The position numbers and the translations under genes were made by a program. The notes beneath the pieces were generated by a model. The model had not been told where the DNA came from, ran no database searches, and saw nothing but the letters and a program-made list of their open reading frames with translations. DNA of 64,000 bases. It comes from a virus. Positions within the stretch are counted from its first letter, which is position 1. Each line of letters begins with the position of its first letter. The stretch lies in the IMG/VR virus record IMGVR_UViG_3300037258_000147, positions 40,681 to 104,680 of that record, one strand, 5' to 3'. Positions 54,063-62,968 of this stretch are shown here, piece by piece.

Positions 54063-54562
54063 TGGAATTATATAGGGAAGCAGTAGTCAGTGACGACCAG
54101 AAATACCGCTATACTCTTTACCGGGAATGGCGGGAGGATATTTTCGACCCGCTGAAAATTCTGAACTTCGTCATGTTGAATCCTTCCAAGGCAGACGGGC
54201 TGGTAGACGACCCGACTATCCGAAAATGTATTGGTTACGCAAAAATCGGCGATTTCAACGCAATTCGCGTAGTTAATTTATTCGCTCTGCGCTCTACTGA
54301 CCCTAAACAGTTACAATACGAGTACGTTAACGGAGGTGATACAATAGGCCCGTTGAACGATTCCTATGTCCGAGAACTGCCTTCGGAAGAAACTGTTTGT
54401 GTGGCTTGGGGTTCTACCTTCCAAAACAAACCTTGGGTCCAAAACAGAATTGCTAAAACTTTCCAGTTTCTAAACAGGAAACTATACTGTCTCAAAAAGA
54501 CCAAAGACGGCCATCCGTGCCATCCAGTGATGCTCGGATACGGACCTTTAATCGAATTTTAG
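54062..54562 (+). CDS. DUF1643 protein
   Basis: 166 residues. ILNFVMLNPSKAD...DDPTIRKCIGYAK...VNLFALRSTDPK and C-terminal GHPCHPVML are the DUF1643 signature. Common in phages and mobile elements near replication genes; biochemical role unknown. Confidence 0.85.
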   Translation: MELYREAVVSDDQKYRYTLYREWREDIFDPLKILNFVMLNPSKADGLVDDPTIRKCIGYAKIGDFNAIRVVNLFALRSTDPKQLQYEYVNGGDTIGPLNDSYVRELPSEETVCVAWGSTFQNKPWVQNRIAKTFQFLNRKLYCLKKTKDGHPCHPVMLGYGPLIEF

Positions 54563-54576
54563 TCCGAAAAATGGAC
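54562..54576. repeat. GTCC-N7-GGAC palindrome copy
   Basis: GTCCGAAAAATGGAC overlapping the TAG of DUF1643 and just before the HNH gene. Confidence 0.85.
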
Positions 54577-54584
54577 GGAAACAC

Positions 54585-55151
54585 ATGAGCTTATCAAAGA
54601 AAACCAGATTCGAAATATTCAAGAGAGATGGGTTCACTTGCCAGTATTGCGGGCAGCGGCCTCCTGAAGTCGTGCTTGAAGTAGACCATATTCACCCCTC
54701 TTCCAAGGGTGGTTCTGACGACGAAATCAACCTCATAACTTCTTGTTTCGACTGCAATCGTGGGAAATCTGATAAGAAGATTGGGGACATCCATCCACGC
54801 CCGGACGCAGACATAAGGTATCTTGAGACTCAGCAGGAAATCGGAGAAGCAAAGAGATATCTCACATCCCAAGAACAACTTGCCGTAGTCCAAAAACAGA
54901 TTAAAGAGCGCCTCAAGGATTTGTGGACTGAGTATTTGACCCCAACCTACGCACCTTCAGATAAACAGTTCGGGGCTTGGTTAGCGTGGCATAGTCCAGA
55001 AGACTTAGACTTTGCAATTCGTAGGGCTTCAGGAAAATACCAAAGCGGGTCCCTTCAAAGAGGAAACGAAAAGTACTCCTGCGAAAGCTGTATCCGATAT
55101 GTCAGCGGCATCATGAAGAGCGTAGCACAAGAACGAGAAGCCAATGGATGA
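54585..55151 (+). CDS. HNH endonuclease
   Basis: 188 residues. FTCQYCGQRPPEVVLEVDHIHPSSKGG...NLITSCFDCNRGKSDK is a full HNH core (H about 32, N about 48, H-equivalent in the zinc pair). Helical C-terminus. Overlaps the initiator-like gene by 8 nt, so it is part of the replication operon, not an obvious insertion. Confidence 0.85.
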   Translation: MSLSKKTRFEIFKRDGFTCQYCGQRPPEVVLEVDHIHPSSKGGSDDEINLITSCFDCNRGKSDKKIGDIHPRPDADIRYLETQQEIGEAKRYLTSQEQLAVVQKQIKERLKDLWTEYLTPTYAPSDKQFGAWLAWHSPEDLDFAIRRASGKYQSGSLQRGNEKYSCESCIRYVSGIMKSVAQEREANG

Positions 55152-56361
55152 AGAAAAAACGCCGTATAAAAACCCACTGGCTGGTCTTGACTTGCGAGGA
55201 GTCCAAGCTCTCTTGAAAGAGCGGCTCTCTGTATTGGCGCATGGGTACAAATTACCCTACATGCAGTGGTATGAAGACGATTTCAAGAGTTCGGAGGGCG
55301 TCGAGGAGATGGCCCCGCTGTCCCGTCTGATGTATCGCCAGCTTCTGGCAAAGGCTTGGGTGTCGCGGGACGCTCCCTATCTCCCTGCGGACAAGGAAAG
55401 GCTCTTTCGGTTGGCTGATTGCCCGAACGAAGAGTTGTGGGAGAAACATAGTGGTCAGGTTCTGGCGATGTTTGAGAAGACAAAAGACAAGAAAAGGTTG
55501 TTCCATTCGCGGCAACTTTTGGATTATGTCACACAAATCGTGAAAATTTCTGCTAATACAATTAACGGAAGAAAAGGTGGTCGTCCTCCCAAATCAAAGA
55601 AAATAAAAGACATACCAGAAACCCAAATGAAACCCGATCCAAACCCAACGGAAACGCAATCAGAACTAGAACTAGAATCAAAACTAGAATCAAAATCACA
55701 AGCAGAAATATACGATTCCAGCGAACAAGGGGAAGCTATGAAAACCGAGAGACAGATCGACATCCTGACACAGCAGTTCTTCGGAAAGAAAGCTTATCTG
55801 CGAGGACGTAACGGGGGAGAACTAAAAACCCTTATCTTGCTGCACAAGGGATCGTCCGTAGAACGGGCTTACATCGAGTGGTGCCAGTCCAACCAAGGCA
55901 ACCCTGATATCCACGATCCCGTGGCCGTCTTTCTTGAAGCCGCGAACGAGTGTCTTGGCGCAGAAACCCCCCTCCAAGCCGTTTTGAAAGACCCAGAGGT
56001 AGTTTCCCTTGCCCGAGAGCTTTCCTACCTCGCCTCGGGTCAAATAGCGTTCTTAGACAAGCAACGTGTGAGGCTAGCGGAAGTCCTGAAAGAGTTTTCG
56101 GCTCCTGAAATCATTTCGGTGTTCGGAGTCTGGCTCGGAGAACAAGACTTGTCTGACCCCAAAAACGTGCCTTACCTCCCGGGAAAGTTTGTCCAGATTG
56201 TGGACGGATTAGCGTACGCGGCCCGAAAAAAGTCGATAGAATCCGAGAAAACCCGTTTAACTCGGGAAGAAACCGCCAAGAAACTCCAAAAGCAAGCGGA
56301 AGACGAGCGGGCAAAAAAACCAGTGGAATCTGACTTCGATCCGCTGGCAGATGTGGTATAA
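55144..56361 (+). CDS. Replication-initiator-like protein (DUF1376 type)
   Basis: 405 residues. LPYMQWYEDDFKSSEGVEEMAPLSRLMYRQLLAKAW...ADCPNEELW resembles the DUF1376 winged-helix domain of phage replication initiators; then a KGGRPPKSK linker with ELELESKLESKSQ repeats, a C-terminal helical domain and a charged tail. Could recruit the helicase at the origin. Confidence 0.65.
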   Translation: MDEEKTPYKNPLAGLDLRGVQALLKERLSVLAHGYKLPYMQWYEDDFKSSEGVEEMAPLSRLMYRQLLAKAWVSRDAPYLPADKERLFRLADCPNEELWEKHSGQVLAMFEKTKDKKRLFHSRQLLDYVTQIVKISANTINGRKGGRPPKSKKIKDIPETQMKPDPNPTETQSELELESKLESKSQAEIYDSSEQGEAMKTERQIDILTQQFFGKKAYLRGRNGGELKTLILLHKGSSVERAYIEWCQSNQGNPDIHDPVAVFLEAANECLGAETPLQAVLKDPEVVSLARELSYLASGQIAFLDKQRVRLAEVLKEFSAPEIISVFGVWLGEQDLSDPKNVPYLPGKFVQIVDGLAYAARKKSIESEKTRLTREETAKKLQKQAEDERAKKPVESDFDPLADVV

Positions 56362-56362
56362 T
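56352..56362 (+). promoter_or_regulatory. TGTGGTATAAT promoter, leaderless
   Basis: The -10 ends 7 nt before ATG 56370; the promoter lies in the end of the upstream gene (its TAA is inside TATAAT). Confidence 0.7.
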
Positions 56363-56369
56363 ACAAGAA

Positions 56370-56900
56370 ATGGCAAATTTGTTTGTAATCTCGGACACCC
56401 ATTTTGGGCACGCTAATATCCTGAATTTTCAACGGGAAGACGGGTCACCGCTCCGAGATTTTTCTTGTGCGGAAGAAATGGACCAGCACATCGTGGATAA
56501 ATGGAATTCTACGGTTCGCCCCCAAGACCATGTTTATCACCTAGGGGATGTGGCTATGAGAAAAGAACATCTTTCCACGGTAAAACGGTGTAACGGACAC
56601 AAGAGGCTGGTTCGGGGGAACCATGATATTTTCCGGACCAAGGACTACTTGGAATATTTTGACGAAATCTACGCAAGCCGAGTTCTTGACGGACTGATTT
56701 TTACACATATTCCTATTCATATCAATAGTTTGGGGAGATTTACAGCCAACGTACACGGGCACACTCACACTATGCCACAAGGAACTTTCGGCCCGAATTA
56801 TTATAATGTTTCCGTGGAAATGATGAATTATACTCCAGTTTCTCTCGAAGATTTGAAGATTCTGGTTCACGACTTTCAACACCCGATTGAGGAATTATGA
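56370..56900 (+). CDS. Calcineurin-like metallophosphoesterase 2
   Basis: 176 residues, no SD, ATG at the predicted start point. ISDTHFGHANI, HLGDVAMR, GNHDIFR, FTHIPIH, VHGHTHTM give all metal ligands. Similar small phage enzymes act on nucleotides or RNA ends. Substrate unknown. Confidence 0.85.
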   Translation: MANLFVISDTHFGHANILNFQREDGSPLRDFSCAEEMDQHIVDKWNSTVRPQDHVYHLGDVAMRKEHLSTVKRCNGHKRLVRGNHDIFRTKDYLEYFDEIYASRVLDGLIFTHIPIHINSLGRFTANVHGHTHTMPQGTFGPNYYNVSVEMMNYTPVSLEDLKILVHDFQHPIEEL

Positions 56901-57067
56901 AACCGGAAAGAATTTACACGGACGCGGAGTTGCTGGACCTCCAAAATTCTACTGTCAGAGCATTAGCCTCGGACCTGTGGAATACTAGGAATTATCCGCA
57001 AGTAGAAATTAAGATAACCCAACCTGTCCATTTTGGTTTTACAACGGAACAACCGCTTCCGGAGTAG
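56897..57067 (+). CDS. Hypothetical protein (56 aa)
   Basis: ATGA overlap. MKPERIYTDAELLDLQNSTVRALASDLWNTRNYPQVEIKI...; helical. Region 57068-57125 has no gene. Confidence 0.45.
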   Translation: MKPERIYTDAELLDLQNSTVRALASDLWNTRNYPQVEIKITQPVHFGFTTEQPLPE

Positions 57068-57125
57068 ATTGGATTTGTGAAAGATGCGGAAAAGACCAGT
57101 ATTTTGAGCACGAGGTGTACGAATA

Positions 57126-57995
57126 ATGAACTTTTCTTACATTAGTGTTTGCAGTGGTATAGAAGCCACCACCGTCGCTTGGGAAGATTTGGGTTGGAAA
57201 GCCAAAGCCTTCGCGGAGATTGAGAAATTTCCGAACCAAGTTCTTTCTCATCATTACCCCAACATCCCAAACGTAGGGGATTTTACCAAGATTCAAGGAG
57301 ATGAATATGGCAGCGTTGACCTGCTTGTTGGAGGAACCCCATGCCAAGATTTTAGCGTTGCCGGACTCAGAGCGGGTCTGGATGGACAGCGTGGTCAACT
57401 CGCAATTGAATTCGCACGACTTGCTGCGAGACTACGGTCCAGATGGCTTGTTTGGGAAAATGTTCCCGGAGTTTTGTCTATTGAAGGAGGACGAGCGTTT
57501 GGAACCTTCCTCGCCACGTTGGGGAAATTCGGGTATGGGTTTGCTTACAGAATTCTCGACGCTCAATACTTCGGAGTACCCCAAAGACGCCGTCGTGTTT
57601 TCGTTGTCGGATATCTTGGAGACTGGAGACCCGCCGCAGCGGTACTTCTTGAAAGAGAAGCATTTGCAAACCACACTAAAGGAAGCAATAATAAAAGGAG
57701 GAGCTTTCCTGTTCTCAGTTGCAGAAACGCGGGAAATGCAAACGCAAGAGGTCTTGTCCTTTATCAAAACGGAAACTTTCGAGCGTGTACCCCAGAAGAA
57801 GAAGAGGCGCGTCAAGGATTTCCAAAAGGATATACCAGAGTAAATAAATCTTCTGATACTCAGAGGTACAAAGCGCTCGGGAACTCAATGGCGGTTCCTG
57901 TAATGCTATGGATAGGACAGAGGATCGAGTTGGTCGAAACAATGATCCGAGAAGAACACGATTGGCTCACAGAACTCGAAGAGTCTGTGGTATAA
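57126..57995 (+). CDS. DNA (cytosine-5) methyltransferase
   Basis: 289 residues. Motif I SVCSGIEATTVAWEDLGW, motif IV GGTPCQDFSVAG (Cys about 73), motif VI WENVPGVLS, motif VIII QRRRRVFVVG, motif X RYKALGNSM. Methylates C5 of cytosine in a short DNA target; no restriction partner nearby, so it may protect phage DNA. The final codons lie on a TGTGGTATAAT promoter (57986). A second gene overlaps it in another frame. Confidence 0.92.
   Translation: MNFSYISVCSGIEATTVAWEDLGWKAKAFAEIEKFPNQVLSHHYPNIPNVGDFTKIQGDEYGSVDLLVGGTPCQDFSVAGLRAGLDGQRGQLAIEFARLAARLRSRWLVWENVPGVLSIEGGRAFGTFLATLGKFGYGFAYRILDAQYFGVPQRRRRVFVVGYLGDWRPAAAVLLEREAFANHTKGSNNKRRSFPVLSCRNAGNANARGLVLYQNGNFRACTPEEEEARQGFPKGYTRVNKSSDTQRYKALGNSMAVPVMLWIGQRIELVETMIREEHDWLTELEESVV
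57301..57843 (+). CDS. Overlapping-frame protein inside the methyltransferase gene
   Basis: 180 residues in a different frame from the methyltransferase, with AAGGAG ahead of ATG. VWMDSVVNSQLNSHDLLRDYGPDGLFGKMFPEFC...RWGNSGMGLLTEFSTLNTSEYPKDAVVFSLSDILETGDPPQRYFL. I recall the same overlapping frame with these phrases in other phage Dcm-type genes, so it is probably a real overprinted protein and not a chance frame. Function unknown. Confidence 0.55.
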   Translation: MNMAALTCLLEEPHAKILALPDSERVWMDSVVNSQLNSHDLLRDYGPDGLFGKMFPEFCLLKEDERLEPSSPRWGNSGMGLLTEFSTLNTSEYPKDAVVFSLSDILETGDPPQRYFLKEKHLQTTLKEAIIKGGAFLFSVAETREMQTQEVLSFIKTETFERVPQKKKRRVKDFQKDIPE

Positions 57996-57996
57996 T
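57986..57996 (+). promoter_or_regulatory. TGTGGTATAAT promoter
   Basis: Overlaps the end of the methyltransferase gene. A one-mismatch GTCC copy (58007-58021) lies just past the start point. Confidence 0.65.
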
Positions 57997-58033
57997 AGGG
58001 TTTTAATTCCGAATAATGGACACGAGGTGGTAA

Positions 58034-58210
58034 TTGAATATCAATCAGAGACTGCGGAACAACTTTGAGGAAGAGGTGCTGGTTCCGGCGTTTAACATCC
58101 TTGACGACGTTATTGAGTGGCTCGCGGACAATGTCGCCCCAGAAGACGTAGTTGCAGACGTCCAACTAGAAACTTGGGCCTACGATAATGGATTTAAGAA
58201 ATTTGAATAG
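58034..58210 (+). CDS. Hypothetical acidic protein (58 aa)
   Basis: TTG start with GAGGTGG. (M)NINQRLRNNFEEEVLVPAF NILDDVIEWLADNVAPEDVVADVQLETWA; helical acidic. Overlaps the DHH frame only in its longest form. Confidence 0.5.
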   Translation: MNINQRLRNNFEEEVLVPAFNILDDVIEWLADNVAPEDVVADVQLETWAYDNGFKKFE

Positions 58211-58217
58211 GGGGAAC

Positions 58218-59075
58218 ATGGGAGGAAAAGTGAAGCCTTTAGTCATATACCACGGTAACTGTCAGGACGGGTTTACCGCCGCTTGGGCCTGCTGGTCTAA
58301 GCATCCTGATTGGGATTTTTACCCAGCCAAGCACGGAGAACCGCCGCCCGAGGTGCTTTATCGAGACGTGTACATGCTGGACTTCTCTTACAAGCGGCCT
58401 GTAATTGAAAAGATGTTGGGAGAGGTTCGGAGTTTGACAATTCTGGACCACCACAAGACAGCAGAAGCGGATTTAAAGTTTCCGTTTGACTCGGACCCGC
58501 ATAATATGGTGGATGTTAAAATCATCTTCGACATGGACAAGTCCGGGGCGCGGTTAGCCTGGGAGTGTTTTCATCCTAACGAACCAATTCCAGTCCTCGT
58601 TACGCGGGTTGAAGATCGGGATTTATGGAGATTCCGCTATCCAGATACCGAGGGAATCTCATCATACCTCTTCAGTTGTAACTATGATTTTAAGGAGTGG
58701 GGTTGGTTGGCTCACTTAGCCGAAGACCCCCACGATTTGGAAGAAATGGAAGGATATGGAAATGTCATTCTAAGGAAACAGAAGAAAGACACAGACGAAC
58801 TCCTCCAAAACAAATTCAAGATGATAATCGGCGAACACGAGGTTTGGGCTTGTAACCTGCCCTATACTTTTTCATCAGACGCCGGAAATATTTTGGCTCA
58901 AGGACAACCGTTCGGAGCGACATTTTACGTAGACGAAAACTCTGCTTATTTCAGCCTTAGGTCCACTGAAGAAGGAATAGACGTGTCTGATATCGCAAAA
59001 TCTTACGGAGGCGGAGGACACAAGCACGCTGCGGGATTTAAAGTTCCTCTTGCGACTCCTGTATTTCAAATATGA
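58218..59075 (+). CDS. DHH-family phosphoesterase
   Basis: Start at ATG 58218 (GGGG SD); 285 residues. YHGNCQDGFTAAWA, LTILDHHKTA (DHH motif) and SYGGGGHKHAAGF (DHHA1) are diagnostic. Relatives include RecJ, nanoRNases and cyclic-dinucleotide phosphodiesterases. Could clear oligonucleotides or signalling nucleotides of host CBASS-type defence; not decidable by sight. Confidence 0.82.
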   Translation: MGGKVKPLVIYHGNCQDGFTAAWACWSKHPDWDFYPAKHGEPPPEVLYRDVYMLDFSYKRPVIEKMLGEVRSLTILDHHKTAEADLKFPFDSDPHNMVDVKIIFDMDKSGARLAWECFHPNEPIPVLVTRVEDRDLWRFRYPDTEGISSYLFSCNYDFKEWGWLAHLAEDPHDLEEMEGYGNVILRKQKKDTDELLQNKFKMIIGEHEVWACNLPYTFSSDAGNILAQGQPFGATFYVDENSAYFSLRSTEEGIDVSDIAKSYGGGGHKHAAGFKVPLATPVFQI

Positions 59076-59302
59076 AAATCCGAGAATGGGCTACTACTCA
59101 ATCCGAGCACTTTATTGTCTCTGAAGTCATAGACGCGGGTGAAATTCTCGAACATTACGGAGAGGTCTTAGGACAGAATTTCAATGTAGGAAATGCTATA
59201 GACAGGGCCGCTGAAATGCTTTGTGTATTCTTCGATGAAGAAGAAAACTGGGAAGACCGGATTAAGAAAATAAAGGAAATTGGGTATTCGGATTGGACAT
59301 GA
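59072..59302 (+). CDS. Hypothetical acidic protein (76 aa)
   Basis: ATGA overlap with the DHH gene. MKIREWATTQSEHFIVSEVIDAGEILEHYGEVL...EENWEDRIKKIKEIGYSD; helical. Overlaps the methyltransferase start. Confidence 0.5.
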   Translation: MKIREWATTQSEHFIVSEVIDAGEILEHYGEVLGQNFNVGNAIDRAAEMLCVFFDEEENWEDRIKKIKEIGYSDWT

Positions 59303-60059
59303 TGGAAGACAAGATTAAGTTATATCAAGGCGACTGTCTGGAAATTATGAAGCAAATTCCGGATAAGTCGGTGGACTTTATTCTTTGCGACTTCCCTTAT
59401 GGAACTACTCAGAATAAATGGGATTCGATTATCTCTCTCTCTCCGAATTGTGGAGGCATTATAACAGAATCTCTTCGGGACCGGTGGTGCTAACAGCCCA
59501 ATCTCCGTTTGACAAAATATTAGGGGCGTCGAACATATCTTTATACAAGTATGAATGGATATGGAACAAATCAAGAGCTACCGGACACCTGAACGCCAAT
59601 CGTCAGCCACTAAAAAATCACGAAAATGTTTTGGTATTTTACGACCGGCAATGCCCGTACAATCCGCAAGGGCTTTCTCGGAAGATAATACCCACCGTCA
59701 GACGCGGAAGGGATAACGGAAGCAATTATGGAAAGTCAGATAAAGACGCGGTGCAGGAATTCGAAAACTACCCCCGAAGCGTTCTTAATTTTCCCAGCGA
59801 GGCAAAGCCCGTACATCCAACCCAAAAACCAGTCCAATTAATGGAATATATGATTAACACTTATACAAATAGAGAAATGACCGTCCTAGACAATTGCATG
59901 GGTTCAGGAACAACTGGAGTAGCTTGCGTAAACACGGGACGAAAATTCATCGGGATTGAAAAAGATCCCGTGTATTTTGAACTAGCTAAGAAAAGAATTG
60001 AGGAAGCACAGAACTCTCGTTTAGAAACGGATTGGCTCGCCGAATTGGAGACTGATTAG
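59299..60059 (+). pseudogene. Adenine-type DNA methyltransferase, frameshifted at a CT repeat
   Basis: First frame gives MMEDKIKLYQGDCLEIMKQI...LCDFPYGTTQNKWDSIIS with the catalytic DFPYG (like DPPY); after a CTCTCTCTCT tract (about 59434-59443) the rest is in another frame, SELWRHYNRISSGPVVLTAQSPF...VHPTQKP...DNCMGSGTTGVACVNTGRKFIGIE, ending 60059. One CT unit less would join them. Either inactivated or phase-variable. Confidence 0.8.
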
Positions 60060-61903
60060 TGGATGATCTCGACAAAATTAAATCGGACCCGGCGGTACTA
60101 AGAGTCTACAATCAATACGTCCAGCTAAAAAAGAACGGGGATAAGTATCAAGGGTGCTGCCCAATTCATCAGGAAAAAACTCCGTCGTTTACAGTATTTC
60201 CGGATATGCGCGCGTGTTGCTTCGGCTGCGGAACAAATCTCAATATTTTTCAACTTGTCCAGAAAATGGATAACTGCGATTTTCAGACAGCGGTACAAAA
60301 AGTGAAAAAAGAAATTGGGGGCTGGGAGTCTACAAAACAAAAAGTAGAATCTATATTTAAGCCGGTCGCCGAGCAAAAAGTTTACAAAACAATTCCACTT
60401 TCTTCTTGGCCTAGGGTAGAATCTGCCCTAAAGAGCAGCAAAGAAGCGATAACCTACCTTCAAGAGCAGAGAGGAATCGGAGTAGAGACTGCCCAGAAAT
60501 TAAGGCTTGGATTTGTCCAGAATATCGGGATACTAGCAGGCGAACAAGGCGCGGACATTGCCGACAAGGGCTGGTTAGCCTTTCCGTGTATTGAAGGCGA
60601 CAAAATTGTCTCGGTTAAGTACCGTTCAATTGTTAGGAAAAAGCCCGGAGGATTTGCCCGCCAGCCTGGAATGGCTACCGCTCTCTGGAATACCGAGACT
60701 ATAGACCCGTTTGAGCCGCTGTACGTTACCGAAGGAGAATTTGATGCGACATGCCTAGAGGCTGCTGGTTTTCGAGCCGTAAGTGTTCCCTCAGCCGGTA
60801 CAAAACTGACTCCGGAGATGAAGGACCAGTTGATGACCGCCTCCTGCGTTATATTATCAGGAGATTCGGATACTACGGGCGCGGGATATATGAACAAGCT
60901 TTGGAGAGAATTATCCGAACGGGTATATCTTTTGACATGGCCGTCTGGTTTGAAGGATGCAAATGATGTTTACTTGTCGAACCCTCAGCACTTCCGCAAA
61001 ACTGTAGAGGAATTGACACAAAAAGCTAAGTCCCAGCCGGTCCCAGACGTTTATAGTATCCAGGAAGTCCTGTCAAACGGAGAGGATAAGAGTTTGTCAG
61101 ATCGAGAAGACCGGCTTAGGTTTCCCTGGACGGAAGTAGACCAAGGAGCTATACTTTTACCCGGGTCTTTGCTTGGAGTGATGGCTACAAATACGGGACA
61201 AGGAAAGACAGCTTTTACTCTTCAATACAGCCTGTACGGGGCGCGGAAATATAACGAAACTGTAGTAAACTGGCAGTGCGAGCTATCCCCATCCGAGATT
61301 GCGGTTATGGTAGCTGCGCAAGTCTTGAGAAAAAATAGGAATTTTCTCACAAAAGACGATCTAAAACTGGCCGCAAACGAGCTAGAAGGTATACAATATT
61401 ATATAGGAAATAATCCTTCTGTAACGAATATCATGGACGTGTTTGACCTGATTGAAGCGGCTGTCCGTAGAATAGGGGCAACACACTGGGTTCTCGACAA
61501 CCTGCATTTTTATACCACGGGAATCGACGATGAAGTTCGAGTACAAGCCGCCGCCATGAAACGAGGCAAACAAATATGTGTTACTTACGGGTGTAAGGGA
61601 ACCATAGTTTTTCAACCACGTAAAGCCACGAGTCAGTCGAAGGGAAAAAAGACCCACATCTCCGATGTAAAAGGATCGGCATCCGCCGGAGACACTTCAG
61701 ACGCTGTGGTAGCTATTCACCGAGAACTGTCCAAAGAAGACGGAAAAAACGATATTTATGAGGAAAAAACTTTGGTGGAATGGTTAAAAACCCGTTCTAA
61801 AGGAATTGGAAAAGCGTCTTCGTTCTTGCATTTCTTCGGAGAATTTGCCTGCTTCGAGTCGTTGGAATCGAACTACGGAAGTCCAGAAAATGGACAAAAC
61901 TGA
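60059..61903 (+). CDS. Primase-helicase (T7 gp4-like)
   Basis: 614 residues, GTG start. Zinc-binding CCPIHQEKTPSF with CCFGCG (about 33-60), TOPRIM YVTEGEFDATCLEAAG and LSGDSDTTG, then a RecA-type helicase with Walker A TNTGQGKTAFT (about 378-388) and Walker B THWVLDNLHF. Makes primers and unwinds at the fork. GTCC-type copies at 60257 (QKMDN) and 61881 (SPENGQN, the C-terminus). Confidence 0.9.
   Translation: MDDLDKIKSDPAVLRVYNQYVQLKKNGDKYQGCCPIHQEKTPSFTVFPDMRACCFGCGTNLNIFQLVQKMDNCDFQTAVQKVKKEIGGWESTKQKVESIFKPVAEQKVYKTIPLSSWPRVESALKSSKEAITYLQEQRGIGVETAQKLRLGFVQNIGILAGEQGADIADKGWLAFPCIEGDKIVSVKYRSIVRKKPGGFARQPGMATALWNTETIDPFEPLYVTEGEFDATCLEAAGFRAVSVPSAGTKLTPEMKDQLMTASCVILSGDSDTTGAGYMNKLWRELSERVYLLTWPSGLKDANDVYLSNPQHFRKTVEELTQKAKSQPVPDVYSIQEVLSNGEDKSLSDREDRLRFPWTEVDQGAILLPGSLLGVMATNTGQGKTAFTLQYSLYGARKYNETVVNWQCELSPSEIAVMVAAQVLRKNRNFLTKDDLKLAANELEGIQYYIGNNPSVTNIMDVFDLIEAAVRRIGATHWVLDNLHFYTTGIDDEVRVQAAAMKRGKQICVTYGCKGTIVFQPRKATSQSKGKKTHISDVKGSASAGDTSDAVVAIHRELSKEDGKNDIYEEKTLVEWLKTRSKGIGKASSFLHFFGEFACFESLESNYGSPENGQN
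61881..61895. repeat. GTCC-N7-GGAC palindrome at a gene end
   Basis: GTCCAGAAAATGGAC forms the last codons of the primase-helicase. Confidence 0.85.
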
Positions 61904-61909
61904 GGTACA

Positions 61910-62968
61910 ATGAACATCTCCGCACCAATCTTAAAAGCCGCTCTCAAGAAACTTGGGCCTGTAAAGACCGAGGTTTATACGGTCTCAGACAGATATATCC
62001 TGGGCCGGGATACGGACGTACTAGTTCTAGAATCCTGTTCCCTCGGCCTAGGTGAATTCAATATCAACGGAAAAAAGTTCTCGCAAGTAATCAACAGAAT
62101 GTCCGGAAATATTGAGATTACTCGGGACGACAAAAAACTGGTAATAAAGTCGGCCAAGGCAAAAATTGAACTTGAGATTTTCCAGATCAAGACCCCAGTT
62201 CTTCCTGAAATTCCCGCCAAGACTTTTAGGTTGGATGCGGAAAAATTCAAGTCCGCGCTGGCCTCCGCGTCAGCCTACGCCTCGCCAGCAAAATCCGCTG
62301 CGTTTGGAGACGTGGTTTTGATTCAAAGTCTGCCGTTGGGCATTGAAGAAACTTCTCCATCAGGATATAGAATTGTCGGGACGGACAGTATTATCGAGGG
62401 AATTGCTGAGGTAGAATACCCCCTGCCTAGTGAGTTCAAAATCTTACTTAATTTAACAGCGGCCTCGGCTGTCCGCTTAATGGACTCGGATAAAATTAGC
62501 TTTGGGGAAACAAATACCGCGCTGTATTTTGAAAGTCCTGATACCAAGGTTTTTGCGGCTAAGCCCCTGAAGACTTTTCCAGACCACGATAAACTCTTGG
62601 CGCTTCCAACTGTCGTGAAATACGGATTCGACCCAGAGGAACTCCTGTCTGCTCTAAAAACTATAGAACCTTTAATCGACGAATCCGTAGATGATGGGGC
62701 AATTTCTTTACATTTTCGGGATAATGTGGTAGAATGTTCTTCAGTCGGAGTTGGAAGCACTGCATTAGATCAAGCTGGCTGCGAGCAGATAGACCCCGAT
62801 CCTATATTCGATCCAAGGGAAATCAAGATTAAAATGCTGCATAAACGCTTGTCAGGATTTTTGAGCAAGACTAAAGGGCAGGCAAGCCTAGGATTAACTT
62901 CTCACCCAGTTAGGCTGGAATCAAACGGAGTTGTTGTTCTTACTATGCCGGTGAAGGACCGTAAATGA
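61910..62968 (+). CDS. dnaN: Sliding clamp (beta-clamp-like)
   Basis: 352 residues. Three similar beta-alpha-beta units (for example FSQVINRMSGNIEITRDDKKLVI, GYRIVGTDSIIEGIAEVEYPLP, LHFRDNVVECSSVGVGS) in the layout of bacterial DnaN. Tethers the polymerase; matched to the clamp-loader ATPase at 42824. In-frame palindrome at 62471 (VRLMDSD). No close motif proves it, so assignment is by layout and context. Confidence 0.68.
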   Translation: MNISAPILKAALKKLGPVKTEVYTVSDRYILGRDTDVLVLESCSLGLGEFNINGKKFSQVINRMSGNIEITRDDKKLVIKSAKAKIELEIFQIKTPVLPEIPAKTFRLDAEKFKSALASASAYASPAKSAAFGDVVLIQSLPLGIEETSPSGYRIVGTDSIIEGIAEVEYPLPSEFKILLNLTAASAVRLMDSDKISFGETNTALYFESPDTKVFAAKPLKTFPDHDKLLALPTVVKYGFDPEELLSALKTIEPLIDESVDDGAISLHFRDNVVECSSVGVGSTALDQAGCEQIDPDPIFDPREIKIKMLHKRLSGFLSKTKGQASLGLTSHPVRLESNGVVVLTMPVKDRK

